Under the pieces are notes generated by a model that saw nothing but the letters and a program-made list of their open reading frames with translations, was not told where the DNA came from and did not search any database. This document shows, in pieces, positions 35,751 to 49,800 of a stretch of DNA of 64,000 bases; the stretch's first letter is position 1, and the number at the start of each line of letters is the position of its first letter. Origin of the DNA: Pratylenchus scribneri (taxonomy: Eukaryota > Nematoda > Chromadorea > Rhabditida > Pratylenchidae); the NCBI GenBank assembly GCA_030063045.1, contig JAQSEB010000035.1, positions 496,001 to 560,000 on the forward strand. The letters are read 5' to 3'. The position numbers were made by a program, and so were the translations under genes.

Positions 35751-37818
35751 CCACAATACAATTTATTTAATTAAAAATGAATGAAAATTCATTCCATTTT
35801 TTCCCACGGTCCAAATATTCATTTGAAATTCGCATGAAATGCCCTGGGGGGAATAATGCGAAAATCATGCTAAAATGTATTTCCAATAAAATTTCTTCTT
35901 CCAAGTATTCCAAAAAGATTCCGATTAAACCCTTTTTTCATAAAAAAGTTCAAATTCTTTTTTCCAAATTTTCTAGAATAATTTTTCAATTCCCTCCGGC
36001 GTAAATCCCTCCCATTTCTATTTGCCCTTTCCTCAATCCCCTCTTCTACTTTTACGGTTTTTTGAGTCGCCAAAAGTGCAGCCGACCGAGAAAATGGGCC
36101 CAACTAAAAGCGGGACCATCCAAATTCCATAATCCATATCAATTGAATGGGTGGGAGGGGATAATTGGCCAAATATTTTGGGTACACCAATTTTCGGCTT
36201 CGATCTTCATAAAAGGGCGAACACCCAATAAAAAGTTGGGAAATGGGAAATGTGTGTAATTGAGTGGATATGGCCTTTTTAGCACTGGAATTTATGGAAT
36301 TTGTACATCCAAAAATAAACATTATTATTATTTTATTTTGGAATTTTATTGTCAAATTAAATTCGAAATATTGGCCAAAATGAATAATCACATCGAAAAA
36401 TGTTTTTTTCCTTTTCAAACAACACCTATAAATCCCATGATTTTTTTATATTGTTTATCAGTCTACCTAGAAGGGAAGGGGATATTCATTCGCTCATCGA
36501 CACGGCTACTCCCTCCACCTTCCAATTTCCCCGAAGGATATTAAAAAATAAAATTCAATGTCGACGACAACCATCTGCCAACATTCTTCTCCATTTTTTG
36601 CATTGTTCAAAATAATAAAAAATCAAAAGAATCGATTTACCCTTTTAAAACTTCACACAATGTTTCTTTCATTTTGTACTGCGCATTGTCTTTTTTTCGT
36701 CGGAAATGTTTGTCGCCATTTTGTTCATTAAATTGACAAACAAAAGAAAAATGAATTAATTTGGTCATTTTCATACAATGTTTTGAACAAATTGCACTTT
36801 TAATTTGAATTAATCCGTTTAAAATCATTCAGCAAAATGAAATGTTAGATTTAATAAATAAATAATAATTATAAAAAAAACTAAATAATTGCTTATTTCC
36901 TTTAAAGAATTTAGCTGTTCAAATTTTTATATAAAATTACCGGAAGAAAAGGGATATTTGCAGAGAATAAATATATGGCCAATTAAATATTTTGGCCAAT
37001 TTATTCCATCCAAATTATCAAATCAATTTTAATAAAAAATATTTTTATTTATTTATTTTCAACATTTGACTGATCAAACACCCAAAAAATTGATTCCAAA
37101 ATTGGTTTAAATTTTATTGGCCAAGCCCAATTTACTCTTCTTCAATTTCCAACAATTAATTTATTACTAAATATAAAATACCAATTTCTTCAATTTGCGT
37201 CTGGTTTTTTCAGTGCTGACAATAATAATAAATTATTCTAAAATAAACCTAATTTCCTCATCAAAAATCCCCTTATTTGATCTCGGCCTAAATTTTCGTG
37301 TCCATCAATTTTTTTTGTGTTTTATTTCATTTTCTCCGATTTTCCTCAAAATTTGAACATTCCTCCTTCCAAATTTTTGCGGTCGACCACCAAAATACAC
37401 GAAAACATGAAATTAAATGATAAGGGAATTGAATTTTGATTGAAATTTCATTGTTTTTTGATTCATCAAAATGTGTGGTTTTCTCCTTATCTTCACAAAC
37501 AAAACATTTTTGCAGGCAATTCCCCCACCCATTTTAACCTTTTTTGCATTCCCAAACTTCTTTGGTATTTTCATTTTGTCCACAAAATAAAAACAAAATT
37601 AATCCGTCAATTATAATCCAACAAGGAATTTCCCTTAGATGGATTAAATTTTCGTGCCGCTTTTTGCCGCCTTTTCACCTTTGATCAATTTTGCCTCCCT
37701 AAAAAATACATAAATTAATTTTTATATTTTTAGCAAATTTAAAAGTCACAAATCCAATTCATTCCATTCCATTTTCTTCAATCACATTCCCCCGTGTCCC
37801 AATTAAATTGGTGTTGGA

Positions 37819-40800
37819 ATGCGTCTCGACCATTTGCATCATCATCATCCTCATCTTCACCAACAACAACAACAATCCCACCAAATTGGGTCCTCCTCAA
37901 AAAGTGCCAATAATTCGTCGTCCAGCCTTTTTGGCGTAGTCCTTTCCCATCCAAATCCGGCAAAATTGCCAAATGGCAAATCCAAAAGGGCATCCTCAGT
38001 GTCGTCAAATTCAATTGGTGGCAGCCAAAAAGGCCCAGAATATATTACCGTGGATTTGTTGGCATCGGCCATACAAAATGCGAATATGGGGCCCGAAAGA
38101 ATGGCCAGGAATATGACCGATACGGGAACGGCACAATTGGTCCTGGGAAAATATTATTAAATAGAATAATTTTAATTTTTTTTTATAGATTGAGGCAATC
38201 CCAGGCAGAAAATTGATTGAATGCCTGGAACCATTTTTGGATCGACACGGAATCCCGTTGAATTGTGCCGAATTCCTTTTGGAAAAATCGACGACACCAA
38301 TTCCAGAAAATTCGGATTCCTTCTTTTTGGCTGGACATAAAATATTTGTTAGAGGTGGGAAATTTAATAAATTCAAATTTTTTACATAAAAATTGCAATA
38401 ATTCTAATTTCCAAACAAAATTTGATGAAAAAATAAAAGAGGAATAAATGAAAGAAAAGGGGAATTGGTTTGATTATATGAGATAAGGAATACGGATGAG
38501 ATGAAGGGTATATTTTAATTCACAACTAAAGCTCCAGAAAGTTTTAATTCTAAGTTCTTTCCGGAATGTTTTAATTATATTAATAAAAATATTTATTAAA
38601 AAAAATTAGTAAAAAAATAATAAATAAATATTTAAAATGCTCAATTCCTTTTTCCTTCATGAATTCAAAATTCACTCCATCAAAAGCAAATTAATTCGGA
38701 CCACCCAAGCAGAAGGGAATTTTCAATGCGCAAATTCCAAATTCATTCATTCATTCCATTTCCCCATTCTTTGCGCGCGCACAAAATTCCTTAAAATCGT
38801 AAATTGCGAAAATATGCCCAAAAATATTCCAAATCCACTCCATCATTTTCCCTCATCCATTTCCTCTCTCATTTAAATATCCTGCAAAATTTGCGCATTT
38901 GCACACAAAAATGTGCGCGTCATCGTCGATTCGACAGAATAATGTTGCGCATTGAATGCCGCCATCCCATAAACAAATTCCATCGCCTCAGCCAACCATA
39001 TATGGAACTAAATGCGCATATATGGAATATGGATCATCATTCGCCCCCTCTTAAAATAAAAGAAAGGGGCTATTTCCAGTAACTCGTTGCCCCTCCCCCC
39101 AAATACTATTTTGACCATTCTCCCGAATATCATTTAAAAAGAGAGTAGTTGCGCACGAAAGAATCGGAAATGGAATGAATGAATGAATGAATGGGCGGTA
39201 GGGGTGGCAGGGGCGGGTAGGTGATGGAATTTCCGCCGGATATATCGGCAATTGGGGGTGAAAGGAGTGAAATTTGCGCATTTAACATTCCAATTTGGGA
39301 CAATAAAATTTGGAACATTCTTTTCGGAATTACACAAATATAAAATGAATCATATTTAAAATATTAAATATTCCATTTTTTCAGTGAAGCAAAGTAACCC
39401 GCCATCAGGCACTTGGTCTCCCGGTGACCCACTCCAATCAAGGCAATCAAGCCAAAAACAGCGAGGAGACAATCACCCAAGGCGTGACCCTCCTCCTCCT
39501 TCCCATTCCCATTCATCTCGCCGCGGGAGTCAACTCATCAGTGCAGCCTTATTCGGAAGTGGTGGAGGTGGCGAATACAAAGGTGGACGAGCGATCATTG
39601 CAGCCTGCGAGCGGAATAATAATAATATTGAAGAGGAGGAGGTGGGAATAACGCCTTCGGGGACGATCGCTGAAGGGGACGATTGCATATCATCATCATC
39701 TTCGTCGTCGTTGTTGCCACAATCCACAACCCCGTCCTCCCTGCTACTTTTGAGATTGGGAATGGGAGTTGGCGCCGGAGGGGAAACAGTCAGACCGGAC
39801 TCAATTATGGAAGAAGATGGAGGTGGACAAAGAGAGAATGGACAAAACATTGATGGGAAGAAGATGAAGAAGACGATGATCAAATCGGGAAAGGCCCCGC
39901 CTTTGGTCACCACAAAACAACAACAACAAAAGTGCGCAAAAGTGGTTGGGGGCAGCACCGGCGGCGGCATTCGTCGGGGCTCCTCCTCTACCGGCTCTTC
40001 GTCTTCCTCCTCTGCAGCCGTAGCCACATCCTCCCCACCGTCAGTGACGACGTCGATTTGCCCTTCCACTTCCAATTCTTCCACCGGAATCCCCTCATCC
40101 ATTTTGCTCATCTCAAACGCGCGCAAATCCTCCTTCACTCAAAAGAAAATTGTGAGTTTTCCCCCATTCCTCCATATTCGCGCCCTTTTTCCCCCTCACA
40201 TTTTCTAATTTGTCCTTTTTTGCCCCACTCCACATTTAAATGAGACGACCGCGCAATCTTCTTCTTTTTGGCCTTGGTCTAGAAGTGGATTAAAATTTGA
40301 ATATTTTAGACATAAAAATTAACCGAAATTATAATTTGTAATCCAATGCCATTTTATTTCCTTCCATTTAATTTTTTGCTTATTTTCTCCTTTTAAGGAA
40401 GCCCCTCATTCCCCGAAAATATTCATTCCAATCTGCCTTTTAACATTCCATTTTTTCGCAATTTTATCACGAAAAAATTGACGGGGGAGAAGATGGATGG
40501 CACACGCAAAGGCCAAACCATCTCCCCTCCACCGTTAAAAGCCGTCCTACAAAAGGTGGGGGGGGGGGGTGCCTTCCGGGAAATGAGCGGATTTTCTGGC
40601 CAAGACTCGAGACTGGGATGGAATACGGATATGGGCCATGAGGTGGGGGGAGGGATAGGAATGTAATGGAATGGAAGACCGAAATGCGCCAAAATGGCCA
40701 CCGAGACCCAACGGGCATAAAAAATAACATAAATGTATGGGGCGGGCCCCATCGACCGAAAGAAAGGGGGACGGACGCGCAGTCCATTTTGCGTCCTCAC

Positions 40801-43800
40801 TTGGCCAATCATTTTATTCCCCTCTCTTTGATAAAAACTAAACCTTTTTTGCCAATAATAAATTTATTCCCTTCAAACTGGAAGAGGAGGAAGAAAAGTC
40901 GAAAAGCCTTTGCCGAAAGGTGCTTAGGCGATGGTTTTCAAAGAGCATTGTAAGCCGCATTTTTATATTAAAATTTTTGTTTATTCTTTCGTTTGGATTG
41001 AAATGTGTTTAAAAAGGAGAAAATAAATAAATGGAAGGAAATTGCGAAAAATGTGTCTCAAAAACCAAATGTTCCAATTAATTTAATGCATTCAAATTCT
41101 GTTCAAAAATACTATAAATTTAAATTTTCTTTTTAATTCTCCATCCCCGATTTTGAGGACCCATAGCTTTTGGTAATGTGAATTTAAAAAAAATTTTTTA
41201 GGCATTTTCTTAAAAACCAATATAATTTATTCAAAATGGTCCACAAATTAAGGAATTAAATCCCAAATTTTCCCGAATTTTTAACGGGTTGAAAATTAAT
41301 TCCCCAAGGGGAACTAAAAGAGCATTTACGGTACATTTTTTGTTCAGATGGGCAAACAATCTGCTCGCAGTTCTTCAATCTGCCCAACGCCTCAATCCAC
41401 CGCCGATGGCATTGGCATTGGCACCACTTCCAATTCTGCCGATCAAAATAATAGTTTGGATTCTGCATTGGAACAATCAAATTCCACCATTCCAAATTCC
41501 AATCATCCACTTCCACCAAAACGCAAATCTTCGCTGAATTCGGTGGCCGCTTCGGCATTGGCCGATGCACCCGCCACGCTTGCTTCAATTTTCAATGCCG
41601 CATTCACTGCCTCTTCCAATGATATTCGGCATCAAGAATCGCCGGAACATGGAAGGAAAGGAGATCAACCGGTAAATTGGCGATAATTATTTCTGCTACA
41701 TAAATTTTATAATAACCAATAATAGGAATTTTGTTGGGTACAAGAATTCGAGGAAAGTTGCAATTTTTGTCCGTACTGTGGCCATTGAAAAGAAAAATGA
41801 TAAAATTGGGGTAAAGGAGTAATTAATTAGTAGGCTAGCTTGTCCACAGTGTTTAGACAAATTTATGAGATCAAACAAAACACAAATAATAAAAAATCCA
41901 AAAAAATGCAATGTTCCTTGAACGAATGATCAGTTTTTTTTTATTTTAATTGAACAATACATTTTATTTAATATGTCAATTTGAGATCATTCATTCACTA
42001 TTTTCCCTCCAATTTTGCCTTGCAAAATTTAATGACATTTTTGCAAATTAGTCAATTATTTTTTTGAGTGGATTAATTAAAATATTTAATATAATCTCTT
42101 AAATAAAATCCTCTTTCAATTATCCGAATTCCGAATTTAGAGATCAAATTACAAAAATGAATCTTTAAATTTTAAAAATTACAACCACTATTATATGAAA
42201 TGAAATGGCCCTTAAAAATAGAATTTTATTAGAAGAAATACGGCTTAATTTTTTGGCAAAATTAAACAACAATTATTTTTTTTTTATTAAATTCATTAAA
42301 AATTCTATTCAGCCTCCACCGACCCCATCGGCCACTTCCTCAGTTATGCATTCCGCCTCATTCACTTCCCACAATTCCCTTCATCATCAACAATCGCACA
42401 GTGATGAAATGGGCACATCCTCAACCTCTACGGCCCCAACCACAACAATGATGGCTGTGGCCAAACGTAAAGCCACCGTTGGCTCAATCAGCACCGGAAC
42501 ATTGAATAGCATTCATTCAACGATTAGTTCATGTGGCAGTACCACAATTGGGAGGAGGAGCATTTTCTTTGCAAAGGTGTGAACTGTGAATTATGGGAAA
42601 GGAGGGAGGAAAATCCAAAATTGGCATCTGGCCAATTTGGCACTGTTTACAATAACTCAAGGGCTGAACCAATTTTGATGATTTTAATTTTAGTATCAAA
42701 TTAAAGAGCGAGATTTTGGTCATCTAATAATTAATTTTATTTAAATTGGTTCAGAAATGATGGAATTATGGCCAAAAAAAATTATTGGAAAATTCGCTAA
42801 TTCATAGTATGAATAATTTAGATAGTTTTTTGAGCATATTTTCATCAAAATTTGGAGTAATGTAAATAAATTTTATATTTTTCGATGGCCAAAAGTCTGC
42901 TCTTTAATTTGAAATTAAAATTATTAATATTCATTTAGTCCTTGAAAAGTTATTATAAATGGCGCCAAGTTGGCCCCGTGCCCAATTGGAAAAATATTAG
43001 TCCTAAATCAAAAGATCCAGGGCTAAAGACTAGGATAGGAATTAATTGGGCTCGATTTTATTAAAAATATATTTATCTGTTGTACAAAAATGGGAATAGA
43101 ACGTCGGTAAAAATTGATCGAAAAGAGGGGGTGGGTACTGGGTACAGTAGGACAAATAGGAAGAGGCCCTTATTAGGCATTATTTTGATGCTAGGTCGAT
43201 TCCACAATGGTACAAATATGAGCGATTCCACAAATAGTACAAATATAAGTTATACCATTTTGTATATCTCATCGAGACGCATCGAATGATATATAAAATT
43301 TCTTGTTTTGGTCTAAATAAAAATTAAAGAGTTTCAAACCAAAAACATAAAAATATGGTTTAAACGGTTTAACTCTTTAATTTAGACCAAAATCAAACAT
43401 TTTATATACCATTTGATGCGTCTCGATGAGATCTACAAAATGGTATAAGGTTTGTATGGTCTAAAACATATTGCTGATTTATTAGAAGTCAAAAACATAT
43501 TTGTACTATTTGTGGAATCGCCCATATTTATACCACCCTTTGTCTTTTGTGGAATTAACCACGGACTATTATTTCACTGTCAAATGTCAAGGAAAATAAA
43601 ATAAAAATATGCCCCAATTTTGTAGGAAAAATTGACACCAATTCTGGAGAAAATCTACGCCCAAGTGGTGGCAAATCGACAACAACAAAATGAGTTGAAA
43701 AATGTGATGGAATTGGAGGCACATTGGACAGAGTTGGTGCACATTCAAAATGTGCAAAACAAAAGGCAAAGTGACCAGCAGGAGGCCCTTTGGGAAATTG

Positions 43801-46800
43801 TGGCCACCGAACGGCGATACATTCTCCAATTACAACAGCTGGAGGATTTGGAATGTTGTTTGATGGAATTGCAAAGGCAGGGCTTTTTGAGGGATATTCA
43901 ACGGCAAAGTGTGTTCCTCAATTATTCCCAATTGTTGCGATGCAATTTGGCATTTTGGGAATGCGCAGTGCAACCAATGTTGGACAAATCGAGGTTGGTT
44001 ACTATTTTTTGGAGACAAAACAGCTTTTTGATTTCTATTAAATCAGAAACTGGTTTTAGAGCCTATAAACCTTAAACAAATTTGTAGATCGCATTGAAGC
44101 GCATCGAATGATAAATAAAATGTCAGGTTTTGACCCAAAATTAAAGTGTTTAAAATCAAAAAATGGAAATATGGTTTAAACGGTTTAATACCCTTTAATT
44201 TTTGGCCAAAACCGGGCATTCTATATACCAATCGATGCGTCTCGATGAGATCTAAAATTGATGTAAGGTTTGTAAGGTTTAAAACCGGTTTCTGATTTAT
44301 TATAAATGAAGAAGTATTTTGTCTGCAAAAAATTTTCCTTTTTAAATCCAAAATGAATTCGTTAAAATTTTGTCAATTTCCCAGGGAAACCCACGAACCA
44401 TTGAATGCACTTTTGCTTCGGAATGGTTTTGAGTCAATTTTGGATTGGTCCATTTGCTACATCGATTTTAACATTGGACATGCCGACAGTCATTCTTACG
44501 TACAAAAGAAGCAAAAGGATAATGAATTATTTGCCGAATTTGTTCGATGGGCCGAACAAAATACAATGTTGAATAGGCAAAAATTGGTGGACACATTGAG
44601 CAGTCCAATGCAAAGAATGACGCGATATTCCCTTTTGCTGAAGGCAGTACAGAGAAGTGCAGCAGATACGGAGGAGAAAATGGCAATTCAGGTAAATTAG
44701 GAATTTGGCCACAATATTTATATATGTTACCGTTAATATTGGAAATTGAAACAAATATTTAATTGGTTAATTTTGAAAATCTCAACTTAAAGGCAATATA
44801 GCGACTCGAAAATGGGCTAATTTTAATCTAAATGGTCGATTTAGTATATGAAATTTCAATTTCAAATGGATATAAGCTTGTTTTGAAAACTGAACCGTTT
44901 TTAAACCCAAACCGGTTTTGGTTTATTAAATTTTGCCTAAGCCTTATTTCGAGTCTGAAATTAAAATTTCATAGACTAAATCAAACTTGCCATATTATAA
45001 TTAGTCTTATGACATCAAGAAGCCAAGATTTCCAAAATTAACCATCTCAATACTTGTCCATAATTAATCAAATATTAACCGAAAAATGTGAATTTAGGCA
45101 ATGATTGATTGCGCTGAGGCGGCCACCCTTCGATTGAATTATGAAATGAACAACAACGATTTACGAATGCAATTGGCCGAAATAATGAAAACAATCGAAA
45201 GTTACGATGTGGTGGATGGCGACGAATTCGAACGGCTATTCCCATTGCCACCTTCCCTGAACCATCATGGAAGTCAACAACAATTGTTTGCCCCACAAAA
45301 TGGCCAGCAACAACATTTGATGTCAGTGGCAATGAGTCGACCACCGCCCCACTTCAATTTGATGCTGCCAATGCCATTTTTGGGTGCACAACCGCCTCGA
45401 TTCCGGCGAATGTACACTCGAGGGGATTTGAAAATGCGCGAGGGAAAGCAGAGTCCAAAAGTGGGAAATTATTGGCTTTTAAATTGATTTTATGGTGGAA
45501 TTTTTTAGCAAGAAATTCATTGCATTCTTTTTACGGATATGTTACTAATTTGCAAAATGGTCTCGAAAAGGGCCGATCGATTGAGGGTCACCAAACCGCC
45601 AATGCACATTTCCAACCTCCGTTTTCATCATTTCAGTGAAGGAAGTAATAAAAAAATATTGTTAAAAATTAAATTAATTAATTAATTAATTTTAGCTGGC
45701 TTTTATTTGATTTGCATGAATGAATTCGAATCACCCTCTCATTTCCTTTTGATGTTCACCGCGGGCGTAGAGGAAACACGGAGATGGCTTGAAATGATGG
45801 CAATGGCCCAGGAAGAATTTCGGGCATTGAGGGCGGCAACAAATGGGCAACAAAATGGAAATGGATTTTTCGGTGAGGCAAAAGAATGGCCTATAATTTA
45901 ATTCCCATTTTTTATAGAAGGTTGTTTTGGAAATAGCCACGAAAAATTGCCATGTTGTCCCACTGTGCAATCCGCTTTTGGCATTGCCCCTCCTCCATTC
46001 TGCTGCAATCCAAATGGTCGTACGGTCGGTGGAGCATTGCGTCGAGGCGAAACAATGCCAGCCTCAAGCAATAATAACATTGGAAGGCATAATGGCCAAA
46101 TTGGACATCATCAGCAAGGTCAAGGATGTTGCATTGAGCATCAACAATGTTGCGGAATGGAACAACAAATTGGCACCGATTTTGGTGTGATGCATAGGAA
46201 GAGTCGAAGCATGGATTCGCAGGTGTGTTTGTATGAATAATGAATATTTAATTAGTCAAAAAAAGTATTAAAAAAGTAAAAAAACACTCAAAATGCCAAA
46301 AAAAAACATTGAGAAAGTCGAAAAGATAACCTTTAATTTTAGCTGGTTTATTTCAGAATTTTTAGACCCCTTAATTTTATACTAATCTTTAAATCTAAGA
46401 GAAACGAAGAGAAACGCATGGCTTGATAATGATTAGTTTTATTAGATAAAACTAATTTATGTAAAAGTAGTTTGAACCAAAAACGAACATTGATTTAAAC
46501 CCCTTTCATTTTTACCAAACCATTAAAAATTATATGCCATCTGTTGCTTCTTAACGAGCTCTATCCATTATAGTTTGTGAATGTAGATCAAACCCTTAAA
46601 CCATTATAATTATTTTTGGTTTTAACTATTCTTTTTTCGAACAATTAAATATTGTCCAAGTCCATTGATATAATCTGATCTTTCTAAAAAGGTGATGGCC
46701 GCAGCTGCAGCCGGCATTCTTTTGGGCAGCACTCCATGTTGTCAACAATCATCAAATTCATTAATGAACAATGCTGTCCGTGCATCCGCCGACCAATTAC

Positions 46801-49800
46801 TTTTGGACCATCCAAATTGTAATGGATGCAAACAATTGAGGGAAATGAATGGATTGAAAATGCAACAAAAATGCAATAATTTATTGGGTGCAAGCACAGC
46901 TGAAGAAAGTGGTGGGGAAGAGCAAAACAGCGAAATTGGAGGAGGAAATTGTGCCGGAACAGCTGTTGGCACTGGAACCACTCGATCCGTGGACAGTCTT
47001 CTTGGGGCTATCAGTGGGAATGGAAAGTATGTGATTTGGGAATTACCCGTAAGGGAAGTTTTAGTACTGACAGACATTTCAGTACAGACTCATTCCTGTA
47101 GCCATAGCTTACAACATTGAGAAAGTAACCAATTCATGAAGGCTCTTATTTGAAATCCAAAATGCTATCTATAACTTAGCTTTAAATTTTATGAATTCAA
47201 ACTTAAAAAATTTATATTCCTTTGAGTGTAATAAACTCGAATTAAAGTCATTTTTTCATTAAATTATTTAAAGTTTGTAAAAAATTGGTGAAGTTACTTT
47301 CAGAGGTCAGTCGTCATTTAGGGATATCGCCTACCTAAATTGATTGGTTGTTTGTTGAGATTTGACTAAAAAAATTAACTAGCTAGTAAAATAAAATGAC
47401 GATACTGAGAATCCTGTTTCGGGTAATTATTCCAAAAAATCGAATATTTCCTCAATTCATAGAATAGCCAATGGTGGAAGCCGTCGAGAGAGAAAACGAG
47501 AAAGGCTACTTTTATTGGGTCGACAACAAAGATTGGCAACCAGCAAAGAGCGACCACCATTGGAATCGGTGGATAAAGCTGGTAAATTCACAATCTTTTT
47601 ACTGAATTAAAAATTATATTTAAAGAACGAAAATATTCATCAACGATAGCAAAAAGTTGTAATGGAAGCCGATGTGGGAGTGCGGGCAGCATCGAATTGA
47701 AAACGGCAATTCCCTTAAATGATATCAATTTGCCCTCCTCCTCTTTGTCAACTCCTTCAAATGCAGCCGATTATTCGTCAATTGCACAGGCAATGACCAA
47801 TATGGCCAATGCAGCTGCGGTAATTGCAACGCCGGCTGCCGCTGCTGTCAGCGTTGGATCCACGCCAACCGGAAATGGTCATTTATATTTGTGTTTAAGC
47901 AAAAACATATTAATAAAAATCACAATTAATTAAAAATTTAAAACACATTTTACTTATTAGTCAATCGAAAATACATTTAATCGAAATATAATTCAAAACA
48001 CATTTTTCTTAGTTAATCGAAAACACATTTTTCTTAGTTAATCGAAAACACATTTTTCTTAGTTAATCGAAAACACATTTTTCTTAGTTAATCGAAAACA
48101 CATTTTTCTTAAACACATTTTTCTTAGTTAATCGAAAACACATTTTTCTTAGTTAATCGAAAACACATTTTCTTAATCAATCGGAAACACATTTTTCTTA
48201 GTTAATCGAAAACACATTTTTCTTAGTTAATCGAAAACACATTTTTCTTAACACATTTTTCTTAGTTAATCGAAAACACTTTTTTCTAAGTTAATCGAAA
48301 ACACATTTTTCTTAGTTAATCGAAAACACATTTTTCTTAGTTAATCGAAAACACATTTTTCTTAGCAATCGAAAACACATTTTTCTTAGTTAATCGAAAA
48401 CACATTTTTCTTAACACATTTTTCTTAGTTAATCGAAAACACATTTTTCTTAGTTAATCGAAAACACATTTTTCTTAAACACATTTTTCTTAGTTAATCG
48501 AAAACACATTTTCTTAATCAATCGGAAACACATTTTTCTTAGTTAATCGAAAACACATTTTTCTTAGTTAATCGAAAATACATTTTTCTTAGCAATCGAA
48601 AACACATTTTCTTAGTTAATCGAAAACACATTTTTCTTAGTTAATCGAAAATACATTTTTCTTAGTTAATCGAAAACACATTTTTCTTAGTTAATCGAAA
48701 ACACATTTTTCTTAGTTAATCGAAAACACATTTTTCTTAGTTAATCGAAAACACATTTTGCTTAGTTAATAAAAAACACATGTTCTTAGTCAATCGAAAA
48801 CACATTTTTCTTAGTTAATCGAAAACACATTTTGCTTAGTTAATAAAAAACACATGTTCTTAGTCAATCGAAAAGCACATTTTTCTTAGTTAATCGAAAA
48901 TACATTTTGCTTAGTTAATAAAAAACACATGTTCTTAGTCAATCGAAAACACATTTTTCTTAGTTAATCGAAAACACATTTTCTAAATTATTAATTAAAT
49001 TTCGACAAATTTTATAGAACTACAACAATTTTCGGGTTCATCCAATGCATCGGCCCCTTCGCCAACTCCAAACCAATCAAGTGGTAATGGCGGTTGTTCT
49101 TCACCGGGCACTGGCAATCAACGGCGATTCGAAAAACGATATCACACAGTTGGCGAAATTGACACCGTCCGAAAGCAACAAATGATGGCCCAACAACATC
49201 AACAACAAAATATTCTATTGGGCCACCATCCCGGTTGCCCAAATGCCAATGGGGGGAATTGTGAGAATGGCGCCAATGATGCATCCTCAGGCGGAATTCC
49301 ATCCTCGAATCCACTTCCCAATCCCAACCATCATTGTGGTGCTGCCGGCTCTTTGCCAAGTACGGCTGGCGTTGGAATTTTGAAGCGATTTTCGTGGAAT
49401 GTGTCCAGTGCAGTCAGCGGATCATCGCGAAAAATTTCATCAAAATTACAAGAATTGGTGAATCAATAATTTATGGCCAATAAATTATTCCCAAATTAAT
49501 AGAATGGCCGACGATTCAGTTCCCAATCGACGATGTCCTCACTTTCATCCGAATCATTTGCCTCCTCATCTTCGGGCATTTCATCGGCATCCTCCCTACA
49601 TTCTTCGCATTATTCATCGGCCACCCATCGGCTACTTCATGAAGATTTGCAAACACCAACAACGGCACATTCAATTTGTTCCACAACATCCACATTGTTG
49701 GATTGTTCAATGGCAATGGCATCAGCAGGCAAAATGTTGAATGGAGAAGGAAAAACGATGGCAAATGATGATGAAAAAGGCGACGAAGAAAAAGAAGTAA

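Larger units (their letters stand above)
27055..37818. other. Gene-poor region of about 10.7 kb
   Basis: No exon series could be supported on either strand. It contains degenerate tandem units of AAAATGTACCTTTTGACCAT (29255-29535), a G24 run (30644-30667), a C13 run (32595-32607), a C14 run (34949-34962), a family-B repeat (32810-32990), an imperfect tandem duplication (34810-35750) and one member of a repeat pair (28320-28560). A 136-codon minus frame at 28808-29218 is noted but not called. Promoter sequence for the downstream RhoGEF presumably lies at the right end. Confidence 0.5.

Noticed and set aside
39530..40138. 202-codon antisense frame in RhoGEF exon 3
   Set aside because: The plus-strand exon joins its neighbours in phase on both sides; the antisense frame is a shadow of Ser/Gly-rich codons.
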